Position numbers and translations under genes: made by a program. The notes beneath the pieces were generated by a model. The model did no database searches. It was not told the DNA's origin and saw nothing but the letters and a program-made list of their open reading frames with translations. Of a stretch of 64,000 nt of DNA, positions 26,376 to 34,877 are shown piece after piece. Source of the stretch: JBNKFV01 sp050290265 (lineage in GTDB: Bacteria > Pseudomonadota > Gammaproteobacteria > Pseudomonadales > Cellvibrionaceae); contig JBNKHI010000007.1 of assembly GCA_050290265.1 (NCBI GenBank), positions 38,035-102,034 of the forward strand, read 5' to 3'. The stretch's first letter is position 1. Every line of letters begins with the position of its first letter.

Positions 26376-27470
26376 ATGCATATTAACAAGTTGGGAATAG
26401 TGCCGGACTGGCATTTTCAAGATGCGCAAGGGCGGCAATTACACAGTCGTTTGCTAAGTTTACTGGCCGCGATCCATGAACACGGGCGGTTGACCGCTGC
26501 GGCCAAGGCCGTTGGCCTTTCCTATCGCCATGCCTGGAATATACTAAACGAAAGCGAATCTCTGATGGGGAGTGCTCTGGTTTATATGGAAAAAGGCCGT
26601 GGTGCGCATCTGTCATTACTGGGCCGGACTCTGCTGCAGTTTAATCAGCGTGTGGAGGCGCGGCTGCATCCCCAGGTAGAAAGCTTGTCTACCGAGCTGA
26701 ATGTGGAATTACACAGGGCTATGGCTGATTTGACGACGGTAGTGCGCGTTTTTGCCAGTCACGGTTATGCCGTGGCGCAGATTCCAGATTACGCGCAGGA
26801 TTGTCGTATAGAAATGCAATACCATACGCCTGTTGATGCGCTGCAAGCTCTGAACGCTGGTGTCTGTAAGATCGCGGGTTTTCATCAGAGTATAGGTGTA
26901 GAGGTGGAGACGCTGAACCAAAGTTATCGCGAGCTGTTGAACCCGGAGAAGTTCGGTATTATTCGGTTTATTCGCCGTCGCCAAGGCTTGATCTTTGCCA
27001 AGGATAAACCCGTTAGCGGATTGGATGACTTGGCGGATAGTGACTTACGCTTTATCAATCGTCAGCTGAAATCGGGTACCAGGGAGTTATTCGACCAGTT
27101 GTTGACCAATGCAGCTATTGACCCGCGCCGGGTGCAAGGCTACGCCAACCAAGAGTTCACCCATTCTGCGGTGGCGGCACACATTGCATCAAATATGGCT
27201 GACGTCGGGTTTGGGGTTGAAGCCGCAGCCCATCGATTTGGCTTAGGGTTTTTACCTGTTCTCGAAGAGTATTATTTATGGGCCTATCCACTCACCGCCG
27301 CAGAGGATCCGGAAGTTAGTGCTTTTTTGAAAACCTTGCAAAACCCTGCTTTTCAGGAGGCTGTAAATCAACTGCCGGGCTATACCTGTGATCATTGTGG
27401 CGACACCGTGGGAGTGGATTGGCTGTTAAGGTCTGCGGATGGCGTTGCGTCGTCACGGACTGCTACTTAG
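26376..27470 (+). CDS. ModE-like HTH regulator with periplasmic-binding-type domain (FdsR-like)
   Basis: 364 aa. Seen: an N-terminal ModE-type winged helix (about 20-85; LLSLLAAIHEHGRLTAAAKAVGLSYRHAWN, W at 55) and a C-terminal PBP-like domain (about 130-330) of the type seen in molybdate-responsive regulators. A CDHC motif near residue 346 could bind a metal. Divergent from fdsGBACD, a position where FdsR-type regulators are found. It probably controls fds in response to formate or to molybdate/molybdenum cofactor supply; the sequence does not decide. The TATGCATA at its start codon suggests autoregulation. Confidence 0.8.
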   Translation: MHINKLGIVPDWHFQDAQGRQLHSRLLSLLAAIHEHGRLTAAAKAVGLSYRHAWNILNESESLMGSALVYMEKGRGAHLSLLGRTLLQFNQRVEARLHPQVESLSTELNVELHRAMADLTTVVRVFASHGYAVAQIPDYAQDCRIEMQYHTPVDALQALNAGVCKIAGFHQSIGVEVETLNQSYRELLNPEKFGIIRFIRRRQGLIFAKDKPVSGLDDLADSDLRFINRQLKSGTRELFDQLLTNAAIDPRRVQGYANQEFTHSAVAAHIASNMADVGFGVEAAAHRFGLGFLPVLEEYYLWAYPLTAAEDPEVSAFLKTLQNPAFQEAVNQLPGYTCDHCGDTVGVDWLLRSADGVASSRTAT

Positions 27471-27806
27471 GGCAACATCTGTATAAATTGGGGGGTAAAT
27501 CGGGTGGTGTACCAATTTCACTGAATTTTTCTTTGCGCAAACTTATTAACGCCGCAAGCCTACCGTTAACTTTTTGCCTATTTCTGAGCGTTTGCGAGGG
27601 CCGTATTTCATTAATGCGGAAAAAAGTGACAAAAAGGTGACAAAAAAATGATGTTTATATTTCATTGTAATATTAGTGAAATATTAGTGTAGCAATATCC
27701 CCTCCAGTAAAACTGACTACGCAGATGATTTTTGAAGCGTTCGCTAAGCTCCTTAAATGACTGCGCATATAAACACCATAACTAGGGTAATTTTGAGGGC
27801 AACTTC
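27471..27806. other. 336-bp intergenic region upstream of the porin
   Basis: No supported gene. It contains two tandem pairs with 11-bp period: GTGACAAAAA at 27626 and 27637, and AATATTAGTG at 27669 and 27680. GAGGG upstream of the porin ATG is the ribosome site. A plus-strand frame at 27395-27640 has no family resemblance. Confidence 0.6.
27626..27643 (-). promoter_or_regulatory. PhoB-box-like direct repeat upstream of the porin
   Basis: On the minus strand TTGTCAC, CTTT, TTGTCAC: two 7-mers with a 4-nt spacer, the architecture of a Pho box (consensus 7-mer CTGTCAT/C). It lies about 160 bp upstream of the porin ATG in reverse orientation. Another OmpR-family regulator could also use such repeats. 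Confidence 0.45.
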
Positions 27807-28727
27807 ATGAAAAAAATATGTCTTTTATTAGCAGCATCTGTTCCGTTTGCTGGTGCTGCATTAGCAGAACCTGTGTTGTACGGAAAAGCTAATTTATCTT
27901 TTCAGTCGAATGACGAAAATGGTGTTTCAACAACTGATTTGGTGAGCAATGCGTCTCGCCTGGGTGTCAAGGGTACTGAGAAAATCAATGATAGCCTAAC
28001 AGCTGTTTATCAGTTTGAGTTTGAGGTCGCCATTGATGATGGTGATAACAATGGTGATACTTTTGGTCAGCGCGATATTTTTGTCGGTTTGCAGGGTGAC
28101 ACTTGGGGTAAGGTGATTGCTGGTAAGTTTAATACACCCATGAAGCAAGCCGCTAAGCCTGTTGACCTGTTTAACGACCTGGAAGGCGATCTGAAAAGCA
28201 TTATCTCCAAGAGCGAAAACCGCGAATCCAATTCTGTACAGTACACTACCCCTAGTAGTTGGGGCCCGGTTATAGGCACTATCGACTATGTTTCCAGCGA
28301 AGACGAAGCAATTGATGATGGTGTTTCAGCGTCTGCTGTTTTCAAACAAGACGGTTTGTACCTGGCTATCGCTTACGATATGGATGTGGAAGCCGAGGAT
28401 GTTGATGTATACCGTTTAGTTGCCCAATACAGTTTTGGTGACTTTAAGGTAGGTGGTTTGTATGAAGATCAGGACCCCGGTGTAAGTGGTCTTAATAATG
28501 GCGATGCCTGGTTGGTATCTGCCCAGTATAAGATGGATGATAAAACCACGTTCAAGGCGCAGTATGGCGAGTCGGATATTGTTTCTGATGGCGGTGAGAC
28601 ATACAGCTTGGGTGTGGATTATAAGCTCCATAAGCAAGCCAAGGTCTTTGGCTTCTACACTGCTGAAGAAGCTGACGGTGGTCTGGATAAGGATTATTTG
28701 GGTGTTGGTATCGAATTAAAGTTCTAA
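27807..28727 (+). CDS. Outer-membrane porin (Gram-negative porin superfamily)
   Basis: 306 aa. Seen: signal peptide with cleavage after residue 21 (AALA/EP), then alternating amphipathic beta-strands and Asp/Gly-rich loops. The SRLGVKGTEKI-type opening and the C-terminal phenylalanine (GIELKF, an outer-membrane targeting ending) are the marks of Gram-negative trimeric porins. The acidic loops suggest a cation-leaning pore, but selectivity cannot be told reliably. Monocistronic with its own strong terminator. The upstream direct repeats point to an OmpR/PhoB-type regulator. Confidence 0.92.
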   Translation: MKKICLLLAASVPFAGAALAEPVLYGKANLSFQSNDENGVSTTDLVSNASRLGVKGTEKINDSLTAVYQFEFEVAIDDGDNNGDTFGQRDIFVGLQGDTWGKVIAGKFNTPMKQAAKPVDLFNDLEGDLKSIISKSENRESNSVQYTTPSSWGPVIGTIDYVSSEDEAIDDGVSASAVFKQDGLYLAIAYDMDVEAEDVDVYRLVAQYSFGDFKVGGLYEDQDPGVSGLNNGDAWLVSAQYKMDDKTTFKAQYGESDIVSDGGETYSLGVDYKLHKQAKVFGFYTAEEADGGLDKDYLGVGIELKF

Positions 28728-28767
28728 TATCGATCAGCCACTAATAGCTCTCCCAGAGCAGGCTTCC

Positions 28768-28804
28768 AAAAAAGCGCGAGATGGTATCTCGCGCTTTTTT
28801 TATT
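28768..28804 (+). terminator. Rho-independent terminator of the porin gene
   Basis: AAAAAAGCGCGAGAT, loop GGT, ATCTCGCGCTTTTTT: a perfect 15-bp stem (28768-28782, 28786-28800) with T-tract, about 40 nt after the stop. Confidence 0.95.
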
Positions 28805-28976
28805 TTGGTCATTAATTTTTTAATTCACCGTGGTGCTTAAATTGAGTAAGAGGACTATTTTCAACTATCAGCTTAATCTTTGTTTAAGTAACAGCAGGTT
28901 TGGCTCATAATACGCCGCGAAAAATCTCAAACGGAGTGGTCGGTAACGGATAACGGATGTAGGCGGAGGGCTGGAT

Positions 28977-29702
28977 ATGAGTAAAACAACTAGGGTGCTG
29001 GGCATAGTGGTCCTGCTTATGCAGGCAGCTGGTGTTAGCGCTTCAAAAAGTGAGATTGCTAAAGTTGATCCTTGGGAGGGCTACAATCGCGCAATGTTTC
29101 GCTTCAATGACGCGGTAGACCGTGCAGTGTTGAAGCCTGTTGCTAAGGGTTACCACAAGATTACGCCAGATCCGGTAGAGCGTGGTGTGGGTAATGTGTT
29201 TTCGAACCTTGGGGAACTGCGGAGTATCGTGAATGATATCTTGCAGTGGAAGTGGGGGGAAGCAAGCAAGGACACCGGACGGTTCCTGATTAACTCTACT
29301 GTAGGTATTGCCGGTATTTTCGATGTCGCTGGTCAAGTTGGTTTGGTGTCAGATGATGGCGAAGATTTTGGTCAGACCCTGGGGCATTGGGGGGTTGGCA
29401 GTGGGCCTTTTCTGGTTTTGCCTTTCCTGGGGCCAAGTACGTTGCGTGATGCGGGAGGTCTTCCCGCGGACTGGTATGCCGATCCTATCCATTATGTGGA
29501 GCACGATAAGACTCGATGGAGTATCCGCGGGGTTCAGTTGATACAGAAGCGCGCAGACTTGCTAGATGTAGAGGAGCTTGTTAGTGGTGACAGATACAGC
29601 TTTATTCGGGATGCCTACTTGCAGCGCCGCGCCTATTTAATCAATGGCAAGCCAGTTGAAGATGACTTCGGCATGGAAGACAGTGAATATGGCGATTTTT
29701 AG
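28977..29702 (+). CDS. mlaA: MlaA/VacJ phospholipid-asymmetry outer-membrane protein
   Basis: 241 aa. Seen: signal peptide (about 1-22), DPWEGYNRAMFRFND (the MlaA signature), FLINSTVGIAGIFDVA and a GxGPFLVLPFLGPSTLRD segment. MlaA removes phospholipids from the outer leaflet with porin partners and passes them to MlaC. Unlike E. coli MlaA there is no lipobox cysteine: the cleavage region reads GVSASKS, so the protein would be periplasmic or held by its donut region rather than a lipoprotein. GGAGG ribosome site. It precedes the PilZ and RssB/RssC genes, as I recall for Pseudomonas PA2800-PA2797. Confidence 0.93.
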   Translation: MSKTTRVLGIVVLLMQAAGVSASKSEIAKVDPWEGYNRAMFRFNDAVDRAVLKPVAKGYHKITPDPVERGVGNVFSNLGELRSIVNDILQWKWGEASKDTGRFLINSTVGIAGIFDVAGQVGLVSDDGEDFGQTLGHWGVGSGPFLVLPFLGPSTLRDAGGLPADWYADPIHYVEHDKTRWSIRGVQLIQKRADLLDVEELVSGDRYSFIRDAYLQRRAYLINGKPVEDDFGMEDSEYGDF

Positions 29703-29733
29703 TCATCATAAAAAGCGGTAGAGCAATTTCAAC

Positions 29734-29767
29734 AAAAAAAGGGAGGCAGGTTTGCTCCCTTTTTTTT
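29734..29767. terminator. Bidirectional terminator between mlaA and the PilZ gene
   Basis: AAAAAAAGGGAG (29734-29745), 9-nt loop, CTCCC plus eight T residues (29755-29767). A-tract and T-tract on the two sides let it serve both convergent genes. Confidence 0.9.
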
Positions 29768-29819
29768 GTTTTATAAGTGTTGTTCCAGATGGTAATGCTC
29801 GACAGTTCGCGCAGATTTA

Positions 29820-30140
29820 TCAGTTTAAAACCTCTAAGACTTTAATACCCATGACATGCTGTCCATTTTCAGTAGTTTCTGTACGCATGACTTCGCCAGC
29901 AACCTTGAGCATGGGTGCGTGACCATGGTCTGATGTGACGGTCACAATTAATGTGGTTCCCAGTGGGATGGCTCTGTCCATTTCAATCATGGCGCCGCCA
30001 CCACTTAAATCGCGACAAATGGCTTCCAGTGCAGCTGCTTCGCCTTCTATTACAACGTGGGCAGTGGTATCTACTCGCATACGAATGTAGTTGCGTTTCT
30101 CGCTATAAGCTTGATTTAACATAACGGTTAGCTGCTCCAT
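29820..30140 (-). CDS. PilZ domain c-di-GMP-binding protein
   Basis: 106 aa, a single PilZ domain. Seen: the c-di-GMP motif RxxxR as R16-NYI-R20 and (D/N)xSxxG as DLSGGG around 43-48. These two motifs bind a c-di-GMP dimer in family members. It has no output domain and so probably acts by protein contact. Divergent from the RssB-like gene and convergent with mlaA; the conserved neighbourhood with rssB/rssC suggests a functional link between c-di-GMP and partner switching, but this is inference. Confidence 0.9.
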   Translation of the reverse strand: MEQLTVMLNQAYSEKRNYIRMRVDTTAHVVIEGEAAALEAICRDLSGGGAMIEMDRAIPLGTTLIVTVTSDHGHAPMLKVAGEVMRTETTENGQHVMGIKVLEVLN

Positions 30141-30382
30141 TTTTATAGTGATAGGCCGCCGTAGCCTCTTTGCCTGAATCGATGTAATGAACTATAGACA
30201 ATGTAGCACTAAATCATAGATTTGATTTGCTTGCGCCATCACAAAATTGACGTTAATGTTGGCGCATCTGGTCTGTCGCAAAAATCATTGCCCATCGCAA
30301 GCTCTTAAGTCTTCCACTTATTGGCTTGAGTATAGCCTCATTAAGCCAGTCCAACCTTTTTACTAAGAATTGAATCGCGTCA

Positions 30383-31573
30383 ATGAAAACGCAAAGCAGA
30401 AAGCTATTGATCATCGACGATGATGATCTTGTGCGCCAAAGCCTGGCGGCTTACCTGGAAGACAGCGGTTATAGTGTCTATCAGGCTAGAGACGGTGTTC
30501 AAGGTTTGGAAATGCTCGATATCGTACAGCCCGAGTTGGTTTTGTCTGACTTGCGCATGCAGGGCATGGACGGCATTACCGTGCTTAAGGAAGTTACCCA
30601 GCGCAGTGCTGATACCCCTGTTATTGTGATTTCTGGCGTCGGCGTTATGGGTGATGTTGTTGAGGCGCTTCGGCTTGGGGCCAGCGACTTTCTTACCAAG
30701 CCAGTGGTTGATATTGAAGTACTGGTGCACTCGATAAAGCGAGCGCTTGAGCGCCGTGATCTGGTAGCTCAAAACCGCGAGGTTCAAACCCAGCTCGAAC
30801 AGACTAATCGAGAGCTTCAGGAGCACTTGCGGACATTGGAGCGCGATCACAAAGCGGGGCGCATGGTTCAGGAGCGCATGCTTCCTAACGGGCCTTTATC
30901 CAAAAATGGTTATTGGATTAACCATCAGATTATCCCATCTCTATACTTGAGTGGGGATTTTGTAGACTATGCTTTCCTCGGTGATGACTATCTTGCTTTT
31001 TATCTGACTGATGTCTCGGGTCATGGCGCTTCATCGGCTTTTGTTACCGTTTGGCTTAAGCACCTCGTGACCAGAATGGTCCGCGAAAACGGTTTTTTCT
31101 CTGATAAGTCCACGTTTGAACAAGGGCCCAATTGGATGCTTCAGCAGATTAATCATGCATTATTGAGCACTCGTCTAAATCATCATTTCACCTGCTTTCT
31201 GGGTGTCATCAATACCCGCACTAACGATATGCGCTATGTTGTAGGTGGGCATTTGCCAATGCCGATTTTGGTAACTGAGGCGGGGGCTGAATACTTACCT
31301 GGTAAGGGTAAGCCAATTGGTATTTTTGAGAACCCGGATTGGACGGTTTATCAGGCGACGATACCGGTAGGTGGGCGGGTTATAGCATTTTCTGATGGTG
31401 TGTTGGAAACCATGGCTGAAAATGGTCTGGGCGAAAAGGAGGTTGCGCTGCTAAAATTAGCTGAGCAAAGTTCTGGGGGGGCCGAGTCTATCCAGGACAT
31501 TATGGGTAATGATTTGTTGGCAGATGCGCCCGACGATATAGCGATGTTAACTATTGTAAATAGAGGTAAGTGA
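30383..31573 (+). CDS. RssB-like response regulator with PP2C/SpoIIE phosphatase domain
   Basis: 396 aa. Seen: receiver domain at 1-125 with phospho-acceptor D56, T78 region and K106; a coiled-coil linker (about 125-170); and a PP2C/SpoIIE phosphatase with SGDFVDY, LTDVSGHGASS, FSDGVLE and PDDIAML, which carry the metal aspartates. This is the RssB/HsbR/CrsR type. It lacks the C-terminal HATPase kinase domain of HsbR/CrsR. Phosphorylation of D56 probably turns on dephosphorylation of the STAS partner encoded next (1-nt overlap). In E. coli RssB the output domain is inactive and controls RpoS; here the metal residues look intact. Confidence 0.88.
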   Translation: MKTQSRKLLIIDDDDLVRQSLAAYLEDSGYSVYQARDGVQGLEMLDIVQPELVLSDLRMQGMDGITVLKEVTQRSADTPVIVISGVGVMGDVVEALRLGASDFLTKPVVDIEVLVHSIKRALERRDLVAQNREVQTQLEQTNRELQEHLRTLERDHKAGRMVQERMLPNGPLSKNGYWINHQIIPSLYLSGDFVDYAFLGDDYLAFYLTDVSGHGASSAFVTVWLKHLVTRMVRENGFFSDKSTFEQGPNWMLQQINHALLSTRLNHHFTCFLGVINTRTNDMRYVVGGHLPMPILVTEAGAEYLPGKGKPIGIFENPDWTVYQATIPVGGRVIAFSDGVLETMAENGLGEKEVALLKLAEQSSGGAESIQDIMGNDLLADAPDDIAMLTIVNRGK

Positions 31574-32058
31574 TGCGCCCCGGGCGAATCCTTGTTGCTG
31601 AGCACAACGGCGTTTACGTGATTAAATTGGACGGAGATGTTCGGCTTACTCTGTGCGTGTCATTTGACCAGTTTATTCAGGACATGTTTGGCGATGACCA
31701 CTTTTACTCGGTGCTTTTTGACCTTACCAGTGCGGAAGCAATTGATAGTACTACGCTGGGGTTAATGGCGAAAATCGCTATTATAGGTCAGCGGGATCAC
31801 GAACAAATGCCGGATGTGGTGTCGACTAATCCGGGTATTAACCGTATTTTGGATACAATGGGCTTTGATAGTATTTTTAACATTGTGGAAGACACCGAGG
31901 TGGATACGTCTACAGCGCAAGCTCTTCCCTTTGAAAGTTGTGATGAAGTAGACGTGAAGCCAAGAGTCATCGAAGCTCATCGGATACTTATGGAAATGAA
32001 CAAAACAAATCGTGACACGTTTAAAGATTTAGTCGCTTCTCTTGAAGCAGGCCTCTAA
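31573..32058 (+). CDS. STAS-domain anti-sigma factor antagonist (RssC/HsbA-like)
   Basis: 161 aa from the ATG at 31573, which overlaps the phosphatase stop by one base (TGATG); a GTG at 31570 is alternative. Seen: a STAS domain (about 4-105) with the phospho-acceptor motif IDSTTLG (S59, T60). The remaining ~55 residues form an extra C-terminal part. When unphosphorylated it should bind an anti-sigma factor/kinase; when phosphorylated it should release it. It is the substrate of the preceding phosphatase. No kinase or anti-sigma factor is encoded nearby. Confidence 0.87.
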   Translation: MRPGRILVAEHNGVYVIKLDGDVRLTLCVSFDQFIQDMFGDDHFYSVLFDLTSAEAIDSTTLGLMAKIAIIGQRDHEQMPDVVSTNPGINRILDTMGFDSIFNIVEDTEVDTSTAQALPFESCDEVDVKPRVIEAHRILMEMNKTNRDTFKDLVASLEAGL

Positions 32059-32161
32059 TCTTCCCGCAATCGGGCGCGCCTACACGTTGTACGCTAGCCA
32101 CAACTCCTATCCTTTCCTGGCTTGCTTGAGCCAATCAGTAAATGTGTTTTAGTTCGACAGC

Positions 32162-32629
32162 CTAATTAGCGGGTTGGCGTTCGCGTACGGTAATTTTTGC
32201 GCGAATAAAGTCCGCGTGAGGGACATAAATTAATTCGGCGACACGACGGATAATATATTCTTCATACTTATCGATATCGTTGTCCGCATAGGCCACTGAC
32301 CACATATCTACAATCAGTGAATACTTTTCCTCTTCAGAGAAGTGCTCATTAATCAGGTGTGTGAACTGGTATAGTGAAGTTGCTTTTGATTGTTGTTCTT
32401 TGGCTAAGTCCAGTAACGTGTGAGTCGTTTTTTCTGGTAGCTGTAGATGTTGCTGGAGCCGCTTAAGCACAGCGTTGACTTCGCGCTCATCGAGATTTTG
32501 ATCGACAGTCGCGACTTCCAGCATCAGTGCCGCTGCAGCGAGGTGGAGTTCTTCTGTGCTGGTTTGCTTTTGCTCTTCGTTACCGTTCCCGAGTAATGCT
32601 GCGCTAAGTTGACGGAAGGTTTTCAGCAT
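32162..32629 (-). CDS. TerB-like (tellurite resistance/co-chaperone DjlA-N) family protein
   Basis: 155 aa. Seen: an all-helical core, LAAAALMLEVATVDQNLDEREVNAVLKRL and a second metal-loop-like DNDIDKYEEYIIRRVAELI, matching the TerB family. Such proteins bind metal through two acidic sites; many have nothing to do with tellurite. Cytoplasmic. It follows the MFS gene by 28 bp with an AAGG ribosome site, so the two are probably co-transcribed. Confidence 0.8.
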   Translation of the reverse strand: MLKTFRQLSAALLGNGNEEQKQTSTEELHLAAAALMLEVATVDQNLDEREVNAVLKRLQQHLQLPEKTTHTLLDLAKEQQSKATSLYQFTHLINEHFSEEEKYSLIVDMWSVAYADNDIDKYEEYIIRRVAELIYVPHADFIRAKITVRERQPAN

Positions 32630-32657
32630 AATTTATTGCCTTAAGATTTGATTAGTT

Positions 32658-34076
32658 TCAGCGTTGTGGCGGCATTGCAGCAGCTTTTTTTCCACGATTT
32701 GCAGACAATAGGGCCGCTAAAGTAATGAAACCCAGTGCGATAGTAAGCCCAATGTCCAAGGTATGCATAAGTTCTGGGTAGTTTTTTTCGCTAATAAGTT
32801 CCCTGCCAATAAAAATATGTATGAGACTATTGATTAAACTCATTGCGAAAATATTGCCGCATACCCTGGCTAAATTCAGGCTCGCAGAAGCTACTCCAAC
32901 GTCTTTATGGTCCACCGAGCTCATTACTGCGTTGTGGTTGGGTGAGGAAAATAAACCAAAGCCCACACCCGTTAAAAATAAAGACAGGCTGATCATGGTT
33001 ACCGCTGTGTTTTCGTTTAATTGCGTTAGAAATACATAACCCAAGGCGGCCGTAATGCAGCCCAGTGTGGTCAGTGTTCGCGGTTGTACTTTGTCTGAAA
33101 GTTTGCCTGCGAAGGGGGCTATCATTGCCATGGCAACCGCTTGAGCCAACAGGATTTGTCCGGATTCTGCTGGACTTAAACCGCGAATATACTGCAGATA
33201 CAGGCTCATCATGAAAGTTAGTGGATAGTTACCTGCGTACATCAAAAACGCTGTTAATAATGAAAAGCTGAACATTCTATTGTTGCGAAACAATTGTACG
33301 CGTATGAGTGGTGATGATTGGCGCGATTGTTGAAAAATGAATGTGCACATGAGAACCAGTGAAAAGGCGAGTAAGCTTAAGCCTTTTAACTCGGGTAGAT
33401 AGGTAAACCCAACAACAAACGTTGTTGCCCAACAGGCAAAAATACATGTGCCAAGCAGGTCAAATGTCGAGTGGGTATCTCTTTTCCAGTCACCTTTAAT
33501 GAATACTAAACCGATGAATAGCAGTCCTATTGCCAGGGGGATAGGAATGAAAAACACCATTCGCCAGCCTATCGTCTCTGTAACCCATCCCCCTACTGCG
33601 GGCGCTACAGTGAGTCCAAGGTAGATACTTGCCGTGTTTAAGCCGAGCGGTAGGCCGCGTTGAGTACTTGGAAACGCTGATGTGATAATAGCCAGGCTAC
33701 TGCCAAAAAGCATGGCAGAGGAAACGCCTTGTAGCATTCGGGAAAACAATATTAGTTCAATCGTCGGGGCGATTAGCGCGCATAGCGATGCGACAATGGA
33801 AAACGCTAGACCGCAGAGGTAAACACGCTTGCGTCCGTAGTTATCTGCCAATTTACTAAAAGGCAGTAGCAAAGCCACATTGGTAAGAAGAAACAGGGTG
33901 GGCAGCCAAGCGATGCTGGCCGCGTCGGCGTTCAGGTCTGCTGCGATTGAAGGTATAGCAATATTTACCGCAGCCATCGTAAACGGCGACATAAAGGAAC
34001 CAAAGCAGACCAGGGTCAGAGTCAGGCGCTGTTCTCTTGTAGTGTGAGCGGAGGTCTGCTGTATTGTGGCGGACAA
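32658..34076 (-). CDS. MFS transporter, DHA2 (14-TM) drug-export family
   Basis: 472 aa. Seen: 14 hydrophobic segments, motif A LADNYGRKRVYL near residue 77-90 (D/G-R-K loop 2-3), and a second GKLSDKVQPRTL loop. This fits the QacA/EmrB-like DHA2 branch. The start is a TTG at 34076; the next ATG lies inside the first helix, so the TTG is needed. No EmrA-type partner is present. Substrate unknown; a role in xenobiotic export is a family inference only. Confidence 0.88.
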   Translation of the reverse strand: MSATIQQTSAHTTREQRLTLTLVCFGSFMSPFTMAAVNIAIPSIAADLNADAASIAWLPTLFLLTNVALLLPFSKLADNYGRKRVYLCGLAFSIVASLCALIAPTIELILFSRMLQGVSSAMLFGSSLAIITSAFPSTQRGLPLGLNTASIYLGLTVAPAVGGWVTETIGWRMVFFIPIPLAIGLLFIGLVFIKGDWKRDTHSTFDLLGTCIFACWATTFVVGFTYLPELKGLSLLAFSLVLMCTFIFQQSRQSSPLIRVQLFRNNRMFSFSLLTAFLMYAGNYPLTFMMSLYLQYIRGLSPAESGQILLAQAVAMAMIAPFAGKLSDKVQPRTLTTLGCITAALGYVFLTQLNENTAVTMISLSLFLTGVGFGLFSSPNHNAVMSSVDHKDVGVASASLNLARVCGNIFAMSLINSLIHIFIGRELISEKNYPELMHTLDIGLTIALGFITLAALLSANRGKKAAAMPPQR

Positions 34077-34184
34077 TTTAGGTGGGCTCCATTGTTGTAT
34101 CAGGCAGTGAGTTGCAGGTGATCGCTTGTTTTATGTGACGCCGATACCTCTGGTAGTGACCCGTTAGGTTACTCTGGCAGAGGT

Positions 34185-34772
34185 CTATCGGCTAATGGGC
34201 TTAACTTTTTGTGTGCGAATTGCTTGGTATTGTTTGATGGTAACAAAGCGTGGAATGTCCGCTTCTGTTTTGTTGGATATAATGGCAATGCCATCAAATG
34301 GGGCATGAATAAAACCGTTCATATGTTCAATTTTCTCACCTTTCTTGCAGGGCCAGGCTTTCTCAATTATTTCGGCTACTTTTAAACCCTTGTTGGCGAT
34401 ATCGACTTTTTCATAACCGTGTAAATATTCCACTTCCGGTTTGGTTTTTTGTTCTGGTGTTACGGGGTAAAGGTGGCCAATTAATGCATACCCAGCAATA
34501 ACTATGTTAAGCAAAACATTGATCAGCGGCAGATAACCGGCTATCACCGTGGGTACCATGACCGTATAATAAAAACCGCCGAACGACCAAATTAACGTCC
34601 ATAAAGCCCAACTTATTATAGAGACATGGTTGCGTGATTCTGGCTCCCGTTGATATTTTAAAATTTGTAATGTGTGTACCAGAAGCCCGATTAGACTGGC
34701 AACAATAAAGCAGTACATAAGAAAGTCGGCAAGCTGCGCAGGAGTAAAATTAAAGTTTCTAGGTAGGTCCAT
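34185..34772 (-). CDS. Hypothetical membrane protein with C-terminal soluble domain
   Basis: 195 aa, not recognised. Seen: three hydrophobic segments (about 12-33, 50-72, 75-100), then a soluble part of about 95 residues ending in a basic tail. The C-terminal part contains EIIEKAWPCKKGEKIEHMNGFIHAPFDGIAIISN, in which HAPFDG is biotin/lipoyl-like in flavour, but no modified-lysine motif is present. Reading is from hydrophobicity by eye. No operon partner: the next gene upstream is 109-150 bp away. Confidence 0.6.
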   Translation of the reverse strand: MDLPRNFNFTPAQLADFLMYCFIVASLIGLLVHTLQILKYQREPESRNHVSIISWALWTLIWSFGGFYYTVMVPTVIAGYLPLINVLLNIVIAGYALIGHLYPVTPEQKTKPEVEYLHGYEKVDIANKGLKVAEIIEKAWPCKKGEKIEHMNGFIHAPFDGIAIISNKTEADIPRFVTIKQYQAIRTQKVKPISR

Positions 34773-34877
34773 GGTCGTAACGTTGCTTTTTTGTTGAAAT
34801 AAAAGTTATTTTGCTAGAGCCAGTGCGTAATTTACTCCGGTATATTGCTGATGAATAACGGAATCCATGAATAACGG

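Noticed and set aside
27395..27640. Plus-strand frame of 81 aa across the end of the fds regulator
   Set aside because: Overlaps the regulator and the porin control region; no family resemblance.
32162..32629. Tellurite resistance
   Set aside because: TerB fold only; no terZCDE genes nearby, so no resistance function is claimed.
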